Under the pieces are notes generated by a model that made no database searches, was not told where the DNA came from, and worked only from the letters and a program-made list of their open reading frames with translations. A stretch of 15,290 bases of DNA, from NCBI GenBank assembly GCA_913048145.1, contig CAJWVP010000019.1:1-15290 (forward strand). The letters are read 5' to 3'. A program made the position numbers and the translations under genes. Position 1 is the first letter of the stretch. Each line of letters starts with the position of its first letter. The DNA is from an uncultured Rhodospirillaceae bacterium (lineage in GTDB: Bacteria; Pseudomonadota; Alphaproteobacteria; Rhodospirillales; Casp-alpha2). Shown one piece after another: positions 1 through 8,310 of the stretch.

Positions 1-85
1 CTGGCTAGCGGCCGCCTTCGTCTTTAGACCGAATGCCATTTGCTGACAAGCGGGCGGCGAAAAGCATCGCGGAGGGCGGGGGCGG

Positions 86-1354
86 ATGATAGGTTCTCGG
101 GTTATGACCGAAACCAATACTCCCGATGGCTCCCTGTTTGCGGACCGCCAGTTCCTTGCGGTCTGGACCGTGGGCATCCTGGTCAGCGTGGTCCGGTGGC
201 TGGAATTTCTGGCCGTCGGTATTTTTGCCTACGACGTCACCGGCTCGGCTTTCCTAGTGGCGCTGTTGGCGTTGCTCCGGTTCTTACCTCTGGCGCTGTT
301 CGGGTCTCTACTTGGCGCACTGGGCGACATGATGGATAGCGCGCGGCTGTTGCGCATAACCATGGCAGTGGCCTGCCTGGCTTCTCTGGGCATGACAGCC
401 TTATTCGTGATGGGCATAGCTGATTATTGGCATGTCGCGGTCTCGGTTTTCCTCTCGGGGATTTTCTGGGCCTCGGACCAGCCGCTCCGGCGCAAGCTAA
501 TTGGTGAGATCGCGGGGCTGGAACGTATCGGACGCGCCATGGCCACAGACACAGCCACCTCCAACGGGTCCCGCCTAATCGGACCACTTCTGGGCGGCAT
601 GGTCTATCAATGGATCGGCGGCGTGGGTATTTTTGCCATTGCCGCAGGTCTCTACGCCTTGGCTCTGTTTTTGATGATGTCGGTCCGGCGTTCCGAAGAG
701 GCGCCGGCAGCAGCCGGCTTTGATCCTCTGGCGCCCTTCACCGGAGCTTGGCAGGCGATACGGTATGCCTCGGGAAACCGGGAAGTGCTCTGCATCCTTG
801 GTGTCACGGTGGTGTTCAATATCTGGGGTTTCCCCATGCTATCCATGGTGCCGGTCATCGGAAAGGAAGAGCTGGCATTGTCGCCGAGTCTGGTCGGCAT
901 GATCAGCGCTTTGGAGGGCGGAAGCGCCCTCATCGGGGCACTGACGATCGCACGCTTTGTGCAACCATCCTTCTACCGCAAGATTTATTTCGCCGGCGTC
1001 TGCGCCCTGTTGGCAATCATCTTCACCATGGGCCAATTTCCCGGGCTCACGACCTTGGTCCTTGGCCTCATCGGAGCGGGTTTCGCCGGGGCCTGCTTCT
1101 CGACCATGCAGTCGACGCTGACCTATCTGGCGTCGCCGCCGGAGATGCGTGGACGGCTTTTGGGACTGATTACCATCTGTATCGGATCCGGTCTGATTGG
1201 ATTCGCCAACATCGGCCTCATGGCGGAATGGTTCGGCGCATCGACGGCGCTCTCCGTTGTCGCCATCGAAGGGGCCGTTCCCATGGTGTTGATCGGACTG
1301 ATCTGGCGGGAACTTCGTAGCCCCCATCCCCCCAATGCGGCGACCGGCACCTAA
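86..1354 (+). CDS. MFS transporter, probable exporter
   Basis: A 422-residue integral membrane protein of the major facilitator superfamily, closest by eye to the MFS_3/EntS-like exporters. The chain is almost entirely hydrophobic segments, about 12 in all, with a polar central loop around residues 205-225. A degenerate motif A (GALGDMMD, residues 77-84) follows the second segment, where canonical members have GxxxDRxGR, so the usual Arg is absent. A late PPEMRGR motif resembles the RGR loop seen in MFS_3 proteins. The ATG at 86 is chosen because GGAGG (71-75) lies 10 bases upstream; a second in-frame ATG at 104 is less well placed. The substrate cannot be read from the sequence. It could be a drug, siderophore or metabolite exporter. 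It stands alone on this strand and converges on the next gene, overlapping its stop codon by four bases. Confidence 0.9.
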   Translation: MIGSRVMTETNTPDGSLFADRQFLAVWTVGILVSVVRWLEFLAVGIFAYDVTGSAFLVALLALLRFLPLALFGSLLGALGDMMDSARLLRITMAVACLASLGMTALFVMGIADYWHVAVSVFLSGIFWASDQPLRRKLIGEIAGLERIGRAMATDTATSNGSRLIGPLLGGMVYQWIGGVGIFAIAAGLYALALFLMMSVRRSEEAPAAAGFDPLAPFTGAWQAIRYASGNREVLCILGVTVVFNIWGFPMLSMVPVIGKEELALSPSLVGMISALEGGSALIGALTIARFVQPSFYRKIYFAGVCALLAIIFTMGQFPGLTTLVLGLIGAGFAGACFSTMQSTLTYLASPPEMRGRLLGLITICIGSGLIGFANIGLMAEWFGASTALSVVAIEGAVPMVLIGLIWRELRSPHPPNAATGT

Positions 1355-2274
1355 AATATAGGTGTTGGTTTCCGCCGCAATCCCGTCAAGGCATTTGCGG
1401 CGATGGCGCTGAGCAGGACACCGCCGCCGATGAGCGTATAAACGCCCGCCGTCTCCCCCATTAACAGCCAGGTCCAGATGGGCCCTAGCACCACCTCCGT
1501 CATGGACAGGAGCGTCAGTTCCACCGCCGGCACCGCCTTGGCCCCCAAGCTATAGAGGATCAGGCCCGCACCCACCTGAACAATGCCAAGCGCCAAGGAC
1601 ACAAGGATGTCGTTTAAGGGCACTACGAACCCAGTGCCCGTGGACTGCAGGACCACAGCTGCTGTACCCATGGCGAAGACCCCAGCCAGGAACACAGTAG
1701 GCATGGTCTCTTCAACCTGGCGCCAGCGCAAAGCCACGGTGAATACGGCGAATCCGAGCGCCGAGACCAAGGCAGCCACGTTACCGGCCAAGTGGCCCAT
1801 AGAAATCCCCTCGCTGACCATCACGGCGATGCCCGCGGTGGCGGCCAGCATGGCCCACTTAGTGCCCGAGCGAACGCTCTCCTTCAACAGGAGCTTGCCC
1901 AGGATGGCCGCGAAGAAGGGCGCGGCGGCAAACAGAAACATGGCGTTGGCAACCGTGGTGTTCTGGATCCCGTAGATGCCGCCGCCAAAGGCGAAAACCA
2001 AGGATATGCCGCCGACCACGCCGGCCCAGCCAGCCCGGCGAATCGCTCCGACAGCATCGCCCCCAGCGCGAACCGCGATAACGAAGATCAGGAACGGGGT
2101 CAGCGCCAAGGAGCGGTAGAACAGAATCTGCCAGACATCGGCTACCTCGATCAGACGCACGCCAACCCCGAAGGACGACCAGCACACACCGGCCAACAAT
2201 ACCAGCACGACACCGCGCTGATAGGTCATTATTGGTTTCGGAACCGGATCGGTGGGCGTGGCCATGGGTGTCAT
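1351..2274 (-). CDS. EamA/DMT family transporter
   Basis: A 307-residue inner-membrane protein of the drug/metabolite transporter superfamily with two EamA repeats, roughly residues 20-155 and 165-300, giving about ten membrane segments. Each half ends in the usual motif: APFFAAILGKLLLKE near 118-132 and EVVLGPIWTWLLMGE near 260-274. Family members export amino acids, nucleotides or other small metabolites; the substrate here is unknown. The start is uncertain. ATG codons occur at 2274, 2265 and 2229, none with a good Shine-Dalgarno sequence, and membrane segment 1 begins just after the third. A perfect TATAAT lies only 11 bases before the 2274 ATG, so a near-leaderless mRNA or a downstream start is possible. 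It follows the molybdenum hydroxylase block in the same direction after 154 bases and may be transcribed separately. Confidence 0.9.
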   Translation of the reverse strand: MTPMATPTDPVPKPIMTYQRGVVLVLLAGVCWSSFGVGVRLIEVADVWQILFYRSLALTPFLIFVIAVRAGGDAVGAIRRAGWAGVVGGISLVFAFGGGIYGIQNTTVANAMFLFAAAPFFAAILGKLLLKESVRSGTKWAMLAATAGIAVMVSEGISMGHLAGNVAALVSALGFAVFTVALRWRQVEETMPTVFLAGVFAMGTAAVVLQSTGTGFVVPLNDILVSLALGIVQVGAGLILYSLGAKAVPAVELTLLSMTEVVLGPIWTWLLMGETAGVYTLIGGGVLLSAIAANALTGLRRKPTPIF

Positions 2275-2285
2275 TGTCAGGTTTT

Positions 2286-2329
2286 ATTATACCGCCGGTC
2301 TAGGTGTGGGGCTCACGCCGGAGTGTCAA
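2286..2329 (-). promoter_or_regulatory. Promoter-like boxes upstream of the EamA gene
   Basis: Read on the minus strand, a perfect TTGACA occupies 2329-2324 and a perfect TATAAT occupies 2291-2286, but 32 bases separate them, far from the usual 16-18. The TATAAT would start transcription near 2279, about five bases before the first possible ATG. No -35 box lies at normal spacing for this TATAAT. It may be an activator-dependent promoter, two separate weak promoters, or chance in a locally AT-rich stretch. Confidence 0.35.
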
Positions 2330-2428
2330 CAGAGCGTTTCAACTGCTTTGAGAGGCGCTTTACTTCACATCGTTACGTTCGAACATGAAAAAATAGTGTG
2401 CTCGCCTGATCCGGACATATACTGTTTC

Positions 2429-5400
2429 TTACGCACGTTGATCGCGGTTTTTGCGTAGGGCCCTTTCTGTAAGATTGACGATCAAGTTGCATTTGTAGCC
2501 GTTGTCCGACAAGGGCAAGGCCCCCGCGATTACCATTTCTGCTGCCGCACGCACCGCAGAATCTGTAAGCCAACTGCCCGCCAAGGCGCGTTCGGCAGAC
2601 TTGGCGCGAACCGGCAGAGGCGCCACCGCGCCCAGGGAAATGCGTGCCTTGATCACTCGGTCTTCTTGCCATGCCAGATGGACGGCCACGGACGCGTCCG
2701 CGAAATCGCCGTCCCACCCGGCATGTTTTTCGAAGGCCTGCGTGTGCGCGACATTCGGCCGGGGGACCTCGATGGCGGTGATGATTTCATTGGTTGCCAC
2801 GACGGTCTCACCTGACCATCGATAAAAATTCGTCATCGGGACCCGCCGTTCGCCGGCGTAATCCGCAATAACAACCGACGCATCCAGGGCTGTCAGGATT
2901 GGCGCCGCGTCGGCGACGCAGGGCGCCGCGCAGCGCCCGGCCCCCATTACCGAATGATGCCGGTTATCACCCAAAACTGCGTAACAAGGGCAACTGACCC
3001 CGCCAGCCTTGTAGCACTGGGCGCCGCTGCGGAAGAACCAGCAGCGCTTCTCCTGGGCGAGATCGCCGGCGATGGTCGCCACGTTGCGGATCTGGCGCGT
3101 CGCGATTTTTGCCAATCCATCGCTCAGCATCGGGTGCATTCTCAGAAGGTCCTCGTGCTCGGTCAATTCGGAAATGGTGGTCGCCGCGCCGATCCTAATG
3201 ACCCCGTCGCCGATCATAATACCCTTCAGGTCGCTAAGGTCAGAGATATCGACGACCGAGTCGGCAGCATAAACGCCCTGACGCAATCCCACTTGCAGAT
3301 CGGTACCACCAGCCATGATCTTCACCTTACGGTTCGGCCGGCCCAAGGCTACGAGTGCATCTTCCAGATCGGACGGGCGTTCATAGTCATGGCCATTTGC
3401 GGGTCGCGGCTTTCGACCTACTGCGGCGCCAAGTTTCTTAAGCCCCGGAAAAAGGATTTTCGGGTAGAGCGCACGAGCTGTCGCAATCTCCATATTATAA
3501 GGCCGAATCCAAGGCTTGATAGGCAGTGAACGTTCCTCTTCCAGCGCACACAACACATCAGCCGCCGTGATAGGCAACTTGCGAAACCGCTTACCCGTAG
3601 CCTGGGCGACAGCATTGGCGATGGCCGCAGGGGTAGGGTTGATGGCGTGCTCGCCACCGGCCTTAGCCCCGTAAGGTCCGGAAGGATCGTCGGTTTCGAT
3701 ATAAGCAGTCTCAATCACTGGTGTATCTATGATTCGAGGCGCTCGGTAAGTGATCAACGAGGCGTTTATCGGCACGCCGCCATCGAACACCACCTCCTCA
3801 CGGAGCGCCATGCCGATCCCCTGGACGACGCCACCGTGCATCTGCCCATCAAGGGCCAAGGGATTGATGACCCGGCCGATGTCCTGAACCACCACTACCT
3901 TGAGAACGCTGACATGTCCCGTTGTCGGATCAACCTCTACCTCGGCGGCCTGGGCACCAAACCCATAGGTGGCTGCATAATCGCCGTAACCGGTCTTTGG
4001 ATCCGGGCGCGGCATGTCCACGTCATAGCGCTCTTCGACCCTAAACGTGCCCACCTGTGCCGCCGCATCCGCCAAGTCGATACGACGGGCGTTGTCGGTG
4101 CCAAAACTGGATATGCCATCGGCGAACATGATGTCGTCGGCAGGGACCGACCACAGGCAGGCTAAGCGTCGGGTGAGTTCCGCGCGGAAAGCCTTGGCCG
4201 TCTTGATTGCCGCATTACCGCTTACGAAGGTAACCCGGGAGGCAGCGCTGCCCAAATCGGCCGGGGTTTCCTTTGTATCCATGTGAAGCACGTCGACCTG
4301 GTCGGGAGTTAGGTTTAATTCTTCGGCGACGAATTGCGCCAGCACCGTATTCTGAGAGGTACCACAGTCCGCCGACTGAGTACCCACACGCAACCTGCCG
4401 TCGTCCTTGAGATCGATAGACACACAAGCAAAATTACCTTCCGCGTACAGTAACCCGACGCTCGGGTTAATCATGGCGGCGAAGCCAATCCCCCGGTTTA
4501 ACGGCATGGAATTCTTCTTCTCATGCCAACCGATGCGACGGCCCGCCTCGGCCAGGCATTCGGTTAGTGCGCAGGTACTAATGTTCCAGCCCTGGGGGGT
4601 CTGATCACCGGCCCGGTTGGCGACTTCAATCCGATAGTCTAGTTTATCGCGGCCTAGTTTCTCGGCAATCTCATCCATCTGGGTTTCGATGGCCCAGATG
4701 ATCTGCGGCGCGCCCATACCCCGGTAGGAACCGCCGGAAACCTTATTGGTGTGCACCAGTTTTCCGTCAAACCCAGCGGCACCGACCCGGTATAGGTTGC
4801 AGGTCCGTTGGCGGACCGCCGAAATATAGGCTGGGCCCATATGCGTATAAGCGCCGTTGTCGACCCAGAATTCAGTGTGCCGACCAATGATCGTCCCGTC
4901 CGCGGCAACGGCGGACCTTACCCGCATCTTTTTCGCGTGGTCAGACTTGCCGCTCAGAAATTCTTCCTGACGGTTGAGCAAGATCCGCACCGGCCGCCCA
5001 GCCAGCTTCGACAGCATGGCGGCGATAGCAATAGGCTCCGGTGATTGAGACTTGCCGCCGAACCCCCCACCGATGGCTACGGACCGGACCCTCACGTGTT
5101 CCGGGTCCAGATCCAGAACGTAAGCGACTTCTTTTCGCACGAAAAACGGCGCTTGTGTGGGTGCCCAAATATCCATGTTGCCGGTCTGGGGATCAAACAC
5201 GGCAAGGGCGCCGTTAGTCTCCAGGCAGACGGGCGCGACAATGCCGTGCTCGAAGGTCCCCTCCACAATATGCGTGGCCGCAGCGAAGGCTGCGTCAATA
5301 CCACCAAAATCAGCGATACTCTCCTGGGCCACGTTGCGGGGCAGGCCCGGCTTGTCATGGATTGCCGGCGCGTCTGCGGCCTGAGCGGCCTCGGCATCCA

Positions 5401-5797
5401 GTACGGCAGGCAACACTTCGTAATCGATGGAGATGGCGCTCACGGCGGCCTGCGCCTGGGCAGACGTCTCGGCGGCGACGGCGGCAACCTCTTCGCCCAC
5501 GAACCGAACCTTACCGCGCGCCATGGCGTGGCGGTCGGCATATTGGGGGCCGGCATTGACATAGCGCCGGTCAGGGAAATCCGTACCAACCACCACGACG
5601 GCGACACCAGGCATGGCCCGGGCCGCCGAAAGATCGATTTGTCGAATGCGGGCATGGGCATGCGGACTACGGAGAACCGCGCCATGGAGCATACCCGGGC
5701 GGGTTAGATCATGGGTGTAAACCGCTCGACCCGTGACCTTGTCCGGACCTTCGATTTGCGGCCGGGGCATGCCGACGAATTGAAACTCACGGTTCAT
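2429..5797 (-). CDS. Fused molybdopterin-FAD subunit, xanthine dehydrogenase family
   Basis: A 1122-residue fusion of two subunits that are normally separate. Residues 1 to about 750 are the molybdopterin large subunit: hammerhead domain (about 15-135), GGGFGGK at 243-249, active-site loop YRGMGAP at 358-364, and the catalytic-Glu motif GAKAGGE ending at E716. A linker of about 50 residues leads to an FAD-binding medium subunit (about 802-1122) with AGGTDL at 829-834 and TIAGD at 908-912, the latter in place of the usual TIGGN. After it comes a Cys-rich insertion (C919, C928, C936, C938, C956, C960) laid out like the [4Fe-4S] loops of 4-hydroxybenzoyl-CoA reductase HcrB and periplasmic aldehyde oxidoreductase PaoB. 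The likely role is hydroxylation or reduction of an aromatic, aldehyde or CoA-ester substrate, with electrons passing through the upstream [2Fe-2S] subunit. Its start overlaps that gene's end by 11 bases (ATGAACCGTGA), suggesting translational coupling. No signal peptide is visible, so it is probably cytoplasmic. Substrate unknown. Confidence 0.93.
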   Translation of the reverse strand: MNREFQFVGMPRPQIEGPDKVTGRAVYTHDLTRPGMLHGAVLRSPHAHARIRQIDLSAARAMPGVAVVVVGTDFPDRRYVNAGPQYADRHAMARGKVRFVGEEVAAVAAETSAQAQAAVSAISIDYEVLPAVLDAEAAQAADAPAIHDKPGLPRNVAQESIADFGGIDAAFAAATHIVEGTFEHGIVAPVCLETNGALAVFDPQTGNMDIWAPTQAPFFVRKEVAYVLDLDPEHVRVRSVAIGGGFGGKSQSPEPIAIAAMLSKLAGRPVRILLNRQEEFLSGKSDHAKKMRVRSAVAADGTIIGRHTEFWVDNGAYTHMGPAYISAVRQRTCNLYRVGAAGFDGKLVHTNKVSGGSYRGMGAPQIIWAIETQMDEIAEKLGRDKLDYRIEVANRAGDQTPQGWNISTCALTECLAEAGRRIGWHEKKNSMPLNRGIGFAAMINPSVGLLYAEGNFACVSIDLKDDGRLRVGTQSADCGTSQNTVLAQFVAEELNLTPDQVDVLHMDTKETPADLGSAASRVTFVSGNAAIKTAKAFRAELTRRLACLWSVPADDIMFADGISSFGTDNARRIDLADAAAQVGTFRVEERYDVDMPRPDPKTGYGDYAATYGFGAQAAEVEVDPTTGHVSVLKVVVVQDIGRVINPLALDGQMHGGVVQGIGMALREEVVFDGGVPINASLITYRAPRIIDTPVIETAYIETDDPSGPYGAKAGGEHAINPTPAAIANAVAQATGKRFRKLPITAADVLCALEEERSLPIKPWIRPYNMEIATARALYPKILFPGLKKLGAAVGRKPRPANGHDYERPSDLEDALVALGRPNRKVKIMAGGTDLQVGLRQGVYAADSVVDISDLSDLKGIMIGDGVIRIGAATTISELTEHEDLLRMHPMLSDGLAKIATRQIRNVATIAGDLAQEKRCWFFRSGAQCYKAGGVSCPCYAVLGDNRHHSVMGAGRCAAPCVADAAPILTALDASVVIADYAGERRVPMTNFYRWSGETVVATNEIITAIEVPRPNVAHTQAFEKHAGWDGDFADASVAVHLAWQEDRVIKARISLGAVAPLPVRAKSAERALAGSWLTDSAVRAAAEMVIAGALPLSDNGYKCNLIVNLTERALRKNRDQRA

Positions 5798-6272
5798 GGC
5801 CGCGTTCCCAGATATACGTCATGGTCGCCTCAAGCAGCTTCACGTAGCCTGTGCAACGGCAGAGATTGCCTTGCAGAGCAGTCCGCACCTCAGCTTCATC
5901 CGGCACTGGGTTGGACTCCAGAAGCGCCAACAAGGACATCATCACGCCAGGCGTGCAGAACCCACATTGAAAGGCGCCTTTCTCGACCAGAATTGCCTGC
6001 AGCGGATGCAATGCTTTTGGATTGCCAAGGCTCTCGATCGTCCTGATCTTTCGGCCGCGCGCCCGGCCCAAAGGTATCAAACAGGAACACACGGCGCGTC
6101 CGTCCATCAGCACCGTGCATGCACCGCATTCCCCATTTCCACAGCCGATCTTAGTGCCCCGTAAGTTCAACACGTCACGCAAGAATAACGCCAACGGCAT
6201 GGTCGAATCCACGTCGGCGACCCGCAGTTCCCCGTTGACCTCGATGCTTGGCCCTACCAAAGGTTTAACCAT
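5787..6272 (-). CDS. [2Fe-2S] small subunit, xanthine dehydrogenase family
   Basis: A 161-residue electron-transfer subunit with two [2Fe-2S] clusters. The N-terminal plant-ferredoxin-type cluster uses C44, C49, C52 and C64 (KIGCGNGECGAC motif). The C-terminal helical-bundle cluster uses C103, C106, C138 and C140 (QCGFCTPG and LCRCTGY motifs). All eight ligands are present. The length matches stand-alone small subunits such as HcrC, CoxS and XdhC-type proteins. The ATG at 6272 is chosen over the longer reading frame from 6326, because the extra 18 residues lie inside the LLM gene and look unrelated to the family, whereas 6272 overlaps the LLM stop by eight bases (ATGGTTAA). There is no Tat signal, unlike PaoA, which argues for a cytoplasmic enzyme. 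It should pass electrons between the molybdenum site and the FAD domain of the next gene. Confidence 0.94.
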   Translation of the reverse strand: MVKPLVGPSIEVNGELRVADVDSTMPLALFLRDVLNLRGTKIGCGNGECGACTVLMDGRAVCSCLIPLGRARGRKIRTIESLGNPKALHPLQAILVEKGAFQCGFCTPGVMMSLLALLESNPVPDEAEVRTALQGNLCRCTGYVKLLEATMTYIWERGHEP

Positions 6273-7278
6273 CAACCTGCGGCACGACCTCATCCATGAG
6301 GCGTCGGAGATTGGTCTCAAAATCATAGACCCCGGTCAGAGCAACGGGCATGCGGAACCCCATCGTGTCGACGCCGACGGCCTGCAGAGAATTGATCCGC
6401 GCAGCGCAATAATCCGGCGGCCCGACGATGGCAAAACGGTCAACCATGTCGTCGGGAATGGCATCCGGCGGCAGCACCGCCACCGGATCGAATTTGGCGG
6501 CGCGGATGATCGGGAAATGGGCCGGCTCAACGCCCATCAGTTCCCGCGTCTGCTTGTGCATGCCATTGATGGCCGATCCGATCACCGGGCGACGCAAGTC
6601 TCCGATGGCCGTGTTGCGGTCTTCGGTAACGATAGTCGGACACCAGGCGACGACGGAAATATCGCCGACGTCGCGACCCTTGGCATGAGCACCCTCGCCG
6701 ATCCAGCCCAGGATCCGGGTCATGACTTCCGGATCGGCGACATCACCAACAATCACACCATCCGCGTGGGCGCCGGCAGCTCGGAACGCATCAGGATGGG
6801 TGGTAGCCAAGTAGATGGGTACCGCGGGCGGGCGGTCAATCTCCAAGGCCACATCATCCAGCTCGAAAACGCTGTTGGCGACGCTCACGCGCTTGCCATC
6901 GAACAGGTCACCAAGCACGGCCATAGTGGCGGTGATGGTCTCGATGAACTTGCCTTGGGGTGCGCCGACCCTGTCGCGGATACGACGTTTTTCCCCCGCG
7001 CCAAGACCCAGGATAAATCCGCCAGGGCGCAGATCGGCCAAGGTAACGGCGGCTCTGGCGATTTGGATAGGATGGCGCTGGTATGGGTTAGTGATTCCCA
7101 CACCGAGGCTCATGAAACGGGTGCGTGTCATAAGGTAAGAGACGGCAACGAAGGGGTCCTGCATGAAACCCTGGTCAGGCGTCCAGGCTAGGTCGTAACC
7201 CCACTCTTCGGCCTCAGCGACAATGTCGCCATAGGATGTCATCGGAAACGAGGGAACGAGGGAAAAACTGAACTTCAT
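6265..7278 (-). CDS. LLM class flavin-dependent oxidoreductase
   Basis: A 337-residue TIM-barrel protein of the bacterial luciferase-like superfamily, nearest by eye to the branch containing methylenetetrahydromethanopterin reductase (Mer) and F420-dependent reductases. The first strand (MKFSFSLVPSFP), the GITNPYQRHP segment at 61-70 and the GLGAG segment at 91-95 followed by a basic stretch are characteristic. The cofactor may be FMN or F420; the sequence alone does not settle it, and F420 is patchy in Proteobacteria. It could act as a monooxygenase or as a reductase/dehydrogenase. The ATG at 7278 overlaps the DUF1177 stop by four bases (ATGA), with GAGG and AAGGA just upstream. Its place between DUF1177 and the molybdenum hydroxylase small subunit suggests a step in the same pathway. 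Confidence 0.88.
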   Translation of the reverse strand: MKFSFSLVPSFPMTSYGDIVAEAEEWGYDLAWTPDQGFMQDPFVAVSYLMTRTRFMSLGVGITNPYQRHPIQIARAAVTLADLRPGGFILGLGAGEKRRIRDRVGAPQGKFIETITATMAVLGDLFDGKRVSVANSVFELDDVALEIDRPPAVPIYLATTHPDAFRAAGAHADGVIVGDVADPEVMTRILGWIGEGAHAKGRDVGDISVVAWCPTIVTEDRNTAIGDLRRPVIGSAINGMHKQTRELMGVEPAHFPIIRAAKFDPVAVLPPDAIPDDMVDRFAIVGPPDYCAARINSLQAVGVDTMGFRMPVALTGVYDFETNLRRLMDEVVPQVDG

Positions 7279-8216
7279 GGAGCCTCATCTTCCTTCGTGA
7301 TCCGCTGCCATCCGCGCAAGCCGGCAAAGGCCTCGGTCATACCTTTGAAATCATCAGGATAGTAGAATTCGCAATCACCGTTGCCGTAATTGGTAGCCAC
7401 TTCGACGCAGAACCGCGCCGCCGTTTCCAAGACCGTCGGTTGTTGCACCCCAGTCGCCGATGGATGGGTCTGGATCTCGGTGACCAAGGGCACGCCGATC
7501 ACGGGCGCGCTGCAGAAGATACTGGGGAGAACCATACCACAGATGTGATGAACGCCAAGTTCGTAGGGTGTGACATCCTGCATGGTGATAGGGAAGACCA
7601 CAGGCGATTTACCGGTGACCATCTCGACCAAATGCAGGATCGAAGCATGCGGTCGGAGAATAATCCCCTCGCGCACCGGCGGCGTCACGGCGAATCCCAG
7701 ATGGGCAACCATCTTATTACCCTTGCAGGTCTCGGGCGTCAGGACCGCATCCATTCGCGCATCGACCAGCCGGGGGTGTTTCTCGCTGCTTGGCAGCGGC
7801 GACATGACGAAAGGGAATGGGTCATGCGGCACCGGCCGCGCCTGTTGGCAAATGTGCGTTGATACCAAAACGTCACCGGCCAATTGTTGACCCCGCGTGC
7901 GCATGCGTGCCAACCGCAGGGCTACCGCCAACCCGACGATGCAGCCGTCCGCATCGGAGGCCAGCCCCGGATAGGGCCCCGGCAATCTCAAGCCGCCATT
8001 CGACCCGATAACACCCATAGTCGGCGCTGTCCCACCCGCGCTCTTGCCGGCCGAACCAGGGAACAAAACCTTGATGAATTCCGTGGCCCCGAGATCGCTC
8101 TCAAATGGCGTAATTTCAACCCCATAGTCGCCGTCAGGTAGCTTCTCACGAAAGGCCGAGGCACCATTGGACGCATCGTCCAGGAACTCGATGGTGTCGA
8201 TAATCTCACGCAGCAT
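7275..8216 (-). CDS. DUF1177 family protein
   Basis: A 313-residue protein that I recognise as DUF1177, a family with no established biochemical function that I know of. Conserved stretches visible here are GTAPTMGVIG (62-71), SDADG (87-91), STHIC (119-123), KGNKM (165-169) and a QDVTPY segment near 213-218. The many conserved His, Asp and Cys residues would suit a metal-dependent enzyme, but that is inference. There is no signal peptide or membrane segment. A strong Shine-Dalgarno (AAGGAAAGG) precedes the ATG at 8216. Unlike the genes on either side of it in the block, it is preceded by a gap (94 bases), so it may have an internal promoter or processing site. Downstream it overlaps the LLM gene by four bases, which ties it to the LLM-molybdenum hydroxylase half of the block. 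Confidence 0.85.
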   Translation of the reverse strand: MLREIIDTIEFLDDASNGASAFREKLPDGDYGVEITPFESDLGATEFIKVLFPGSAGKSAGGTAPTMGVIGSNGGLRLPGPYPGLASDADGCIVGLAVALRLARMRTRGQQLAGDVLVSTHICQQARPVPHDPFPFVMSPLPSSEKHPRLVDARMDAVLTPETCKGNKMVAHLGFAVTPPVREGIILRPHASILHLVEMVTGKSPVVFPITMQDVTPYELGVHHICGMVLPSIFCSAPVIGVPLVTEIQTHPSATGVQQPTVLETAARFCVEVATNYGNGDCEFYYPDDFKGMTEAFAGLRGWQRITKEDEAP

Positions 8217-8310
8217 TCAGAAATACCTTTCCTTAAGCAGCGGAAACCGCCGCGGTGGGTGCATGTTTCGCATAAGACCTCACAACTGAGCTTGGCGCAC
8301 TGACCGTCAC

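Noticed and set aside
2388..2428. Run of six T on the minus strand just after the molybdenum hydroxylase gene, a possible terminator
   Set aside because: No convincing stem precedes the T run; only two- or three-base pairings were found.
2429..6272. Naming the enzyme xanthine dehydrogenase or 4-hydroxybenzoyl-CoA reductase
   Set aside because: The family is clear, but substrate-specific residues cannot be judged by eye; the Cys insertion is shared by enzymes with different substrates.
6022..7191. Long plus-strand open frame of 389 codons
   Set aside because: It lies opposite the LLM and [2Fe-2S] genes, which have clear family motifs; it shows no recognisable domain and reads as a GC-rich shadow frame.
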